From DATKCJ01 sp035513275 (lineage in GTDB: Bacteria; Verrucomicrobiota; Verrucomicrobiia; Opitutales; Opitutaceae), in the NCBI GenBank assembly GCA_035513275.1, contig DATKCJ010000413.1, forward strand, positions 1 through 5,388: DNA of 5,388 nucleotides, given 5' to 3'. Both the position numbers and the translations under genes were made by a program. Position 1 is the stretch's first letter, and every line of letters begins with the position of its first letter. Positions 1 through 4,535 of the stretch are shown here, piece by piece. The notes beneath the pieces are model-generated. The model did no database searches and had not been told where the DNA came from. It saw only the letters and a list, made by a program, of their open reading frames with translations.

Positions 1-113
1 CAGCACCGGGGAAAAACACGCACGCAAACGCCACCCTGCACAAAAATCCTGCATCAACCAAAGTCACGCTGCGCGAGGTTCTCCCTCGTGGCCAACTCGC
101 TCGCGCACCTGTT

Positions 114-132
114 TCATCCCCTTGTGGGATGA
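114..132. repeat. Small stem-loop in the left intergenic region
   Basis: TCATCCC (114-120) pairs perfectly with GGGATGA (126-132) around a 5-nt loop. It sits next to the larger overlapping palindromes at 142-173 in a 185-bp stretch with no supported gene. A further weak pair, GCGCGAG (71-77) with CTCGCGC (100-106), lies to its left. No T-tract on either strand; role unknown. Confidence 0.5.
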
Positions 133-141
133 CTGTGGTCT

Positions 142-173
142 TTGACCTGCCTAGGCGGGTCAATAGACCCGCC
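142..173. repeat. Two overlapping, mutually exclusive palindromes after the phosphatase gene
   Basis: Positions 142-163 form a 22-nt palindrome centred on CCTAGG (10 Watson-Crick pairs and one G-T). Positions 154-161 (GGCGGGTC) also pair perfectly with 166-173 (GACCCGCC) around an AATA loop. The two share 154-161, so only one can form at a time. The motif GACCYGCC occurs three times in alternating orientation. The element begins 13 bp past the phosphatase stop in the direction of transcription. No T-tract follows, so a standard intrinsic terminator is not supported. Confidence 0.7.
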
Positions 174-185
174 CTACTGCTCCAC

Positions 186-998
186 TCACGGCTCCCACCC
201 CGCCGCCTTGAACGCCGCCAGAATCTCCGCGCACGCGTGCGGACTTCCCGCGAGGTAGCGCGTCGGAGTCATCTTGAGGTCGAACTGCTGCAACGGGAAC
301 GGACTCCCATTGAAAAAGTGCATCTCGGCGCCGGTCTCGCCGCAGAAAGCCGCGGCCGCCGCGATGTCCCACACACGCACCGTAAAGTCGAGGCACGCGT
401 CGATCATGCCGAGTGATGCGTAGGCAAGGTGCAGCGCACCGCTGCCGAACGCGCGCAGTTTGTAGCGACTCACGATCGCAAGCAGGCCGGGGATATGTCG
501 GTCGTCGAGCGGCGTGTGCACTGCGACGACCTTGTCGACTCCGCTCCGGCCGAATCCGTTGGCAAGCGGACGGTCGTCCTCGTGCACTCCCATACCTGAA
601 CCGCCGTGCAGCAGCGCACGACGCCCGAAGTCGTAGACGAACCCATAAGCGGGCACTCCGTCGTGCAGCAGTGCGAGAGAAATAGCCGTCATCGGAACCC
701 CGAGCGCAAAGTTGTTCGTGCCGTCGATCGGATCGAGCATCCACGACCACTCGGCAGTCCGCGCGACAGGACCGGACACCTGTGCCGACTCCTCGCTGAA
801 GAACTGGTCGCCAGGAAACTCAGTCGAAAGCGCAGCGAACATCGATGCCGAGATTGCGAGATCGGAATCTGTAACGCGCGTGCCGTCGGTCTTCCAGTGA
901 CTCAGCGCACGTCCGAAATCGCCCATAAAGCGCTCGCGCTGCGCAAGGGTCGCCGTCTTCCCCACCCCGATTCGTCTCTCAAGCTCCGTTCGATTCAC
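186..998 (-). CDS. Inositol monophosphatase family protein
   Basis: Predicted Mg2+-dependent, lithium-sensitive-type phosphomonoesterase of the IMPase fold; the substrate (inositol phosphate, histidinol phosphate, PAP or a sugar phosphate) cannot be told from sequence. With a GTG start at 998 the protein is 270 aa, the usual family length. Metal-site motifs are intact: SEES at about 68-71 (Glu70), WMLDPIDGTNNF at 87-98 (Asp89, Asp92, then Gly93-Thr94), and WDIAAAAAFCGETGA at 210-224 (Asp211). The last motif ends in GA rather than the common GG. A GSGALHLAYA stretch near 185-194 matches the family's GSAALDLAYVA region. The frame stays open to a TTG at 1058, but that start lies inside a perfect hairpin and would add about 20 residues with no family counterpart. 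GTG at 1013 is another option. No Shine-Dalgarno sequence precedes any candidate. It is the last gene of the row and is followed by hairpins at 142-173. Family call sure; start and substrate unsure. Confidence 0.93.
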   Translation of the reverse strand: MNRTELERRIGVGKTATLAQRERFMGDFGRALSHWKTDGTRVTDSDLAISASMFAALSTEFPGDQFFSEESAQVSGPVARTAEWSWMLDPIDGTNNFALGVPMTAISLALLHDGVPAYGFVYDFGRRALLHGGSGMGVHEDDRPLANGFGRSGVDKVVAVHTPLDDRHIPGLLAIVSRYKLRAFGSGALHLAYASLGMIDACLDFTVRVWDIAAAAAFCGETGAEMHFFNGSPFPLQQFDLKMTPTRYLAGSPHACAEILAAFKAAGWEP

Positions 999-1056
999 AA
1001 TCGCCAAGCGCACACCCGCGCACGACGCCAAGCAACGGAATAGTGCCGCAAACGCC

Positions 1057-1096
1057 AAGCCAGCGTTCTGTAACGACCGTTACAGAACGCTGGCTT
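1057..1096. repeat. Perfect 19-bp inverted repeat
   Basis: Left arm 1057-1075 and right arm 1078-1096 are exact reverse complements with only AC between them; physically an 18-bp stem with a 4-nt loop. It lies between the FmdB-like gene and the phosphatase gene, about 113 bp after the former's stop and 58 bp before the latter's preferred start. Neither flank has a clear T-tract (minus strand continues TTGGCGTTTG). It could be a terminator working without a U-tract, a regulator site, or an interspersed palindrome. Confidence 0.85.
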
Positions 1097-1209
1097 CAGG
1101 ATTTCACGGAGATTGCGGGGGTAACGCGCGGGCTGGCCGGAGGGCGGCTACGCAGAGTGAAACTGGGATGGTCTCCGCGTTAGCGTGGCCACAACCCGAC
1201 TACTCCCAC

Positions 1210-1722
1210 TCAATCGTAGTCGTAGAGATTCGGATCGCGTGTCGGCGCGCGTCTGCGGCCGAGTCCGCCTTCGGCGGCTGCTCCATCGTCTGGAAAGGCA
1301 TCACCAAGCTGGTCTTCGAGCGTCTCGGGGTCCTGTCCTTCCTCGAGTTTGCGCACGACTTCCTCCATCTCGCCGTCGAGTTTCTCTCCCGTGAGCTCGG
1401 ACATGCGGCGCATCATCCGGCCCATGGACTTCGGATCGTTTTCGTCGACCCCCGCCATCTCTTGTTCGAGTTGTTCAAACGCCGCCTCCATCCGCGGGTC
1501 TTCGGCGTCGTCGGCTCCTCCGTCGGCGGACTCACTTTCGCCTTCAGACTTTTCACCCTCGGCTTTGCCGCCACCGGTGATCGCGAAAGACGACATGACG
1601 CGCTCCATTCGAAAAGCCGGGTTGTCCGGACACTTCGGGGTCTGCTTTCCCTGCGCCACCGTCTTCGCGAAGAACTGGTAGATTCGGTTGTTGTCGGGAC
1701 TGTAGTATTCGTAGATCGGCAC
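1210..1722 (-). CDS. FmdB-like small protein with degenerate zinc ribbon
   Basis: A 170-aa protein starting MPIYEYYSPDNN, which is the N-terminal signature of the FmdB/CxxC_CxxC putative regulatory (zinc-ribbon) family. In that family two CxxC knuckles bind zinc. Here the first knuckle position reads SPDN (residues 8-11) and the second keeps one cysteine (Cys31 in TPKCPDNPAF), so a normal four-cysteine site cannot form. The hydrophobic end of the domain, RMERVMSSFAI (38-48), is still family-like. Residues 50-76 are a Gly/Glu/Ser/Asp-rich linker. Residues 77-140 are strongly acidic and probably helical, with a Met-rich patch (MGRMMRRM, 100-107). The tail ends NLYDYD. I chose GTG at 1722 because it gives the conserved MPIYEY start; a TTG at 1761 would add 13 residues foreign to the family. 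A weak purine stretch (AGAGAAG) lies upstream. Function unknown; the family is often annotated as regulatory without much proof. Confidence 0.85.
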   Translation of the reverse strand: MPIYEYYSPDNNRIYQFFAKTVAQGKQTPKCPDNPAFRMERVMSSFAITGGGKAEGEKSEGESESADGGADDAEDPRMEAAFEQLEQEMAGVDENDPKSMGRMMRRMSELTGEKLDGEMEEVVRKLEEGQDPETLEDQLGDAFPDDGAAAEGGLGRRRAPTRDPNLYDYD

Positions 1723-1842
1723 CGCAGCCCGCTTCTCTAGCGGCGGTGTGGCGAGCGACAAGAGGGAAGTTTGCCGTTTGTCCCTGATACCGGAAGCACC
1801 CGTCCTCGGAAAGATCGGGCTACCCCTCGATCTGAATCCGAA

Positions 1843-1929
1843 AGGTAGCGCTCCTCTCGCCTGCCCTGAGCTTGTCGAACGGGCCGAGAGGAGCGAGAGT
1901 CGCGCCCCTCGGAGATGGGCGCGCTACCT
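1843..1929. repeat. Compound palindromic element at the dinB stop
   Basis: Three nested or competing inverted repeats. The outer arms AGGTAGCGC (1843-1851) and GCGCTACCT (1921-1929) pair perfectly, and the right arm contains the dinB stop (1924-1926). The inner stem CGCTCCTCTCG (1849-1859) pairs with CGAGAGGAGCG (1885-1895) and continues as GCCC/GGGC (1863-1866/1881-1884) after a 3-nt bulge. CGCGCCC (1901-1907) pairs with GGGCGCG (1917-1923). The loop region contains CCCTGAGCTTGTCGAAC, close to a CCTGAGCTTGTCGAA-type interspersed repeat I recall from many GC-rich genomes; its translations give the familiar spurious peptides CPELVE and PVRQAQG, both seen here in non-coding frames. Confidence 0.75.
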
Positions 1930-3102
1930 CGGAGGCGGCGGCCGCTGAAGCTGGTGCCCGCGCAAGACGACACCCGCGCCCTTCTTCTCGCGAAGCGAGT
2001 CGAGCGCAGCGGCGAGTTTGTGGCGGCGATCTTCGTCCGCGGCGAACATGTGCAACTGCCCGTTGGGATACTCGATGCCGGAAAATTTAACGCTCACGAG
2101 TCGCAGCGGCCTGCGCAACTTCCACGCAGCACGCATGAGCGGCGCGACTTGCGGGTAGAAATCCGTCTCGAGATCGCTCGCCTCCGCAATCGAATGTGCC
2201 GCCGAGCTGTCCTCCATGCCGGGGTAGCGCACTTTCACGGTCATCGTGCGCGCGCGTTTTCCGTCGGCGCGGATCTTTGGGATAAGTTCATCGATCATCC
2301 GTTTCAGCTCGCGCTCGATCCGGTCGCGGTCGGCGATGTCCTCGCCAAAGGTTTCCTGTGTGGAGTAACTCTTCGCGTCGGTTTCGCTCGTCTCGACGGG
2401 TGAATCGTCGATCCCGCGCGCGCTCGCGACGGTCTCACGCCAGCCGCGACCGAGCAAAGCGGCGAGCTCGTCGTCTGAGAGCGCGAGCAGATCGGACACG
2501 AGGCGGATGCCGCGCTTGTTAAACTCGGCCTCAGTCTTCGTGCCCACGCCCGGAAGGCGTCCGATCTTCAGTGCCGCGAGGAACGCAGCCTCTCCACCCG
2601 GTTCGACGACTGTGAATCCGCGGGGCTTGTTGAGCTTGCTGGCGATTCCCGCCACGAGCTTGTTCGAAGCGAGGCCGAACGAGACGCTGATGGCGAGTTC
2701 GTCCCAAATGCGGCGTTGCAGAGCTTTCACGGCCGCGGTGGCAATCTCCGGCGTTTTGTGCGCGCAGGGTGTGAGGTCGAGATAGCCTTCGTCGATGGAG
2801 CGACGCTCGACGACCGGCGTGAGCGTTTCGCAAAGGTCGAACAACTGGTGGGAAACCTTGCCGTAGGCGCCGGACCGGTGTGGAACGAGGATGAGGTCGG
2901 GACAGACCGCAAGCGCGCGCGACGATGGCATCGGCGTGTAGACTCCGCAGGCGCGCGCCTCGTAGGACGCCGACGAGATGATGCCGCGTGTGCGGCCGCC
3001 GACTGCGACCTTTTTGCCACGCAGCGACGGGTCGATCGCCTGCTCGACTGCGACGAAGAATGCATCGGCGTCGAGGTGTGCGATGCGAGGGACGGCGTTC
3101 AC
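1924..3102 (-). CDS. dinB: DNA polymerase IV (Y-family translesion polymerase)
   Basis: A 392-aa Y-family polymerase that copies past damaged template bases, normally recruited to stalled forks by the sliding clamp. The palm starts with HLDADAFFVAVEQ (9-21): Asp11 is the first metal ligand and Phe16 aligns with the steric gate Phe13 of E. coli DinB. The second metal motif is SIDEGYLD (102-109; Asp104, Glu105), with Gly where Ala is common. SFGLASNKLVAGIASKLNKP (141-160) is the conserved palm/finger segment. A helix-hairpin-helix thumb region follows (LPGVGTKTEAEF, 183-194), then the little-finger domain (about 243-345). QLHMF at 349-353 resembles the beta-clamp-binding motif and is followed by the usual helical C-terminus; the end is a short Pro-rich tail. 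The GTG start is forced: an in-frame TAG lies 12 nt upstream and no other start precedes the first catalytic motif. There is no Shine-Dalgarno sequence. An intrinsic terminator sits only about 32 bp upstream, so it needs its own promoter. I saw no LexA-type box. Confidence 0.96.
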   Translation of the reverse strand: MNAVPRIAHLDADAFFVAVEQAIDPSLRGKKVAVGGRTRGIISSASYEARACGVYTPMPSSRALAVCPDLILVPHRSGAYGKVSHQLFDLCETLTPVVERRSIDEGYLDLTPCAHKTPEIATAAVKALQRRIWDELAISVSFGLASNKLVAGIASKLNKPRGFTVVEPGGEAAFLAALKIGRLPGVGTKTEAEFNKRGIRLVSDLLALSDDELAALLGRGWRETVASARGIDDSPVETSETDAKSYSTQETFGEDIADRDRIERELKRMIDELIPKIRADGKRARTMTVKVRYPGMEDSSAAHSIAEASDLETDFYPQVAPLMRAAWKLRRPLRLVSVKFSGIEYPNGQLHMFAADEDRRHKLAAALDSLREKKGAGVVLRGHQLQRPPPPR

Positions 3103-3108
3103 TGCGGG

Positions 3109-3137
3109 ACTCTACGGCTCGCCGCTCCAAATGAAAA
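3109..3137 (-). promoter_or_regulatory. Possible sigma-70-type dinB promoter
   Basis: Minus strand: TTTTCA (complement of 3132-3137; 4 of 6 to TTGACA), a 17-bp spacer, then TAGAGT (complement of 3109-3114; 4 of 6 to TATAAT). The -10 box ends 6 nt before the dinB GTG, so transcription would begin at or next to the start codon and the message would be leaderless. The -35 box overlaps the terminator's T-tract. The matches are modest, but very little other space is left for a promoter. Confidence 0.35.
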
Positions 3138-3166
3138 AGCGCAAAAGCGGCAAGCCGCCTTTGCGC
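3134..3166 (-). terminator. Intrinsic terminator after the DUF4252-like pair
   Basis: On the minus strand a 13-bp stem (arms 3154-3166 and 3139-3151, one G-U pair) with a 2-nt centre TT is followed directly by TTTTT (complement of 3134-3138). This is the full stem-plus-U-tract form of a Rho-independent terminator. It begins about 30 bp after the stop of the gene ending at 3196 and ends about 32 bp before the dinB start. It separates dinB from the upstream transcript. Confidence 0.85.
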
Positions 3167-3195
3167 CCTCCCTCTCGCCCGCTCCAGGGCGAACT

Positions 3196-3768
3196 CTACA
3201 GGCGATGTTTCGCCTGTTGAAGATGTTTGTCGATGAGCGGCATGAGTGCCTCGGGGCGAACCGTGGCCGATACGACGACGAGTTCCCTCCCGGTGACGAC
3301 GCCGATGCAGACCCGCACCTTGCTGTCCCAATTGCCACCGGCCTTCGTGTAGACGACGACGTTCTCCTTGTTGTCGATCACGGTGATGAGACGCTCCCAG
3401 CCGTTGCGGCCCAAGCGCGCATCGAGCGAGGCGAGCCCGGCCCCGAGACCAGGCGAGTCGCCGGCCTCGTCGATTTCGTAGACGCCGACGCTTGCCGAGC
3501 GCACGGCCGCGAGCGCGCTGCGCGCATCCTCATCGACGTTGCAGAACGACACGACAGCGCGAGCTGCCGGAATGAGAAGCGGCCCCGAGCTGAGTTGCAC
3601 GCGGGTCGACCAGGTCGAGCCGGTCGCGGTCTTCAACTCGTCGCGAAGCACACGGGCCTCACTGGAGAGACCGATGTGCGTGGCGACAATCACGACCGGC
3701 AGGAGGCAGATCGTGCCGAGGATCGCGAGAATCCAAGGCCAGACGCGGTGACGGCTCGGGGCGCTCAT
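3196..3768 (-). CDS. Membrane-anchored DUF4252-like protein
   Basis: A 190-aa protein of unknown function. A basic N-terminus (SRHRVW) is followed by one hydrophobic segment at about 10-32 (WPWILAILGTICLLPVVIVA), so it is probably anchored in the inner membrane with the rest outside the cytoplasm; no lipobox or clear cleavage site. The soluble part (about 50-185) has the same order of elements as the neighbouring DUF4252 protein: a beta segment ending in VGVYEID, a helix, GWERLITVIDNKENVVVYTK (123-142, matching GW..VVTVRDEGGENVNVHIK next door), a strand pair, and a final helix (ALMPLIDKHLQ). I infer that it is a diverged paralog. ATG start at 3768, 21 bp after the stop of the upstream gene, so the two are likely one transcript; an intrinsic terminator follows its stop by about 30 bp. 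No Shine-Dalgarno sequence is visible in the 21-bp gap. The CDS is well supported; the family assignment is tentative. Confidence 0.8.
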   Translation of the reverse strand: MSAPSRHRVWPWILAILGTICLLPVVIVATHIGLSSEARVLRDELKTATGSTWSTRVQLSSGPLLIPAARAVVSFCNVDEDARSALAAVRSASVGVYEIDEAGDSPGLGAGLASLDARLGRNGWERLITVIDNKENVVVYTKAGGNWDSKVRVCIGVVTGRELVVVSATVRPEALMPLIDKHLQQAKHRL

Positions 3769-3789
3769 CGTTATGCGATTGGTTGGAGG

Positions 3790-4341
3790 TTATTCGCCCT
3801 GCTCGATACGGATCTTCTTGAGCGGCTCGATGTCGAAGCGATTCGCAATCTCGGCGATCTGGTCGGGATTGATCTCCCCGACGATGTTCACGAAGACCGC
3901 CTCGTTGTCGTTGCCGATCACGGTGACGACGAGGCCCTGGATGACATCGTTCTCGCCGGTCTTGATGTGGACGTTGACGTTTTCGCCGCCTTCATCGCGC
4001 ACAGTGACGACGGGTGACCAGCCGCGCGACTCGAGATCGGCGCGAACCGCCTGCATCTTCTGGTCGACTGTGCCGCGGTTCGTGTCGTCGAGGCCGACCA
4101 CATTCACTCGGACGTGTTTGATGTTCCTGAGAAGCTCGGCGACTTGCGGCTCCTGCTTGCTGACAATCTTGGCGGCGAGCGAGATGAGGTTCGGCTGAAG
4201 GTTGACCTCGACGAACTGGCGTCCCGCGGCTGAGGGCATGGTGCCAAAATCGACCTGGCCCGGATCCTTGGCGGCAAATCCCGGAATGGCGAATGCGACA
4301 GCGAGTGTCGCGACGGTGAGCAATTTGATGCGGTTGTTCAT
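3790..4341 (-). CDS. Secreted DUF4252-family protein
   Basis: A 183-aa predicted exported protein. The start ATG at 4341 gives MNNRIKLLTVATLAVAFAIPGFA, a textbook signal peptide with likely cleavage after Ala23 (GFA/AKD). The frame continues 75 codons upstream, but that stretch is intergenic-like and would bury the signal peptide, so I rejected the longer form. The mature part shows the pattern I know from DUF4252 proteins: FVEVNLQPNLISLAAK (43-58), a strand NIKHVRVNVVGLDD (73-86), RGWSPVVTVRDEGGENVNVHIK (106-127), then a strand pair and VFVNIVGEINPDQIAEIANRF (149-169) followed by IEPLKKI. DUF4252 has no established biochemical function; many members are small secreted proteins. No cysteines, so no lipoprotein anchor or disulfides. 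It precedes a membrane-anchored relative by 21 bp and follows uvrA across a 191-bp gap containing a large palindrome, so it probably starts its own unit. No Shine-Dalgarno sequence. Confidence 0.85.
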   Translation of the reverse strand: MNNRIKLLTVATLAVAFAIPGFAAKDPGQVDFGTMPSAAGRQFVEVNLQPNLISLAAKIVSKQEPQVAELLRNIKHVRVNVVGLDDTNRGTVDQKMQAVRADLESRGWSPVVTVRDEGGENVNVHIKTGENDVIQGLVVTVIGNDNEAVFVNIVGEINPDQIAEIANRFDIEPLKKIRIEQGE

Positions 4342-4467
4342 GTGATTCGATGGGTTGGGTTCTTGGGCGCGCCCGGTTTGGCTGCCTCCATCAACACACA
4401 CGGCTCCCCGCGAAAGTTGCGGAAAGATTTCAGCGTGTGCCAAGGAGGTGGAAACGCAGACCGATCG

Positions 4468-4535
4468 TAGCCGCCGAGGTAACGAAGCGGGGATGATCCC
4501 GTGCCGCACGGACTGCCTCGTTACCTCGGCAGCTA
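4468..4535. repeat. Large imperfect palindrome spanning the uvrA stop codon
   Basis: Arms 4468-4488 and 4515-4535 pair over 21 positions with two mismatches (4472/4531 and 4486/4517); the core GCCGAGGTAACGA pairs perfectly with TCGTTACCTCGGC. The 26-nt interior holds two small hairpins of its own: GGGA/TCCC near 4490-4500 and CCGTG/CACGG at 4499-4511. The whole could fold as a three-lobed structure. The right arm contains the uvrA stop codon (4533-4535). No T-tract follows on either strand, so it is not a standard intrinsic terminator; it looks like a REP-type interspersed element or an mRNA 3'-end structure. Confidence 0.8.

Noticed and set aside
1..54. Possible start of another minus-strand gene (ATG at 54, reading MQDFCAGWRL and open to the window edge)
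   Set aside because: Only 18 codons are visible, with no ribosome-binding site or recognisable family; chance is as likely.
999..1058. TTG start at 1058 for the phosphatase
   Set aside because: The codon is inside the perfect 19-bp inverted repeat and the added residues do not resemble the family N-terminus; GTG at 998 gives a normal length.
1168..1740. Plus-strand open frame of 190 codons opposite the FmdB-like gene
   Set aside because: It covers the same span as the minus-strand gene with the MPIYEY signature; its His/Arg/Phe-rich product is typical of an antisense shadow.
1723..1761. TTG start at 1761 for the FmdB-like gene
   Set aside because: It adds 13 residues before the conserved MPIYEY start of the family.
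1807..1840. Weak hairpin CGGA-AGATCG / CGATCT-TCCG between dinB and the FmdB-like gene
   Set aside because: Short arms broken by an internal loop, no T-tract and no riboswitch-like context; not strong enough to annotate.
1737..1973. Short frames on both strands with peptides such as CPELVE and PVRQAQG
   Set aside because: These are translations of the interspersed palindromic element, not real genes.
3103..3195. LexA/SOS box upstream of dinB
   Set aside because: Neither a CTG-N10-CAG nor a GAAC-N4-GTTC palindrome is visible between the terminator and the start codon.
2716..4017. Long plus-strand open frame of 433 codons
   Set aside because: It lies antisense to dinB and both DUF4252-like genes, its product is Arg/Asp-rich with no family pattern, and the opposite frames carry clear motifs. 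It is a high-GC shadow.
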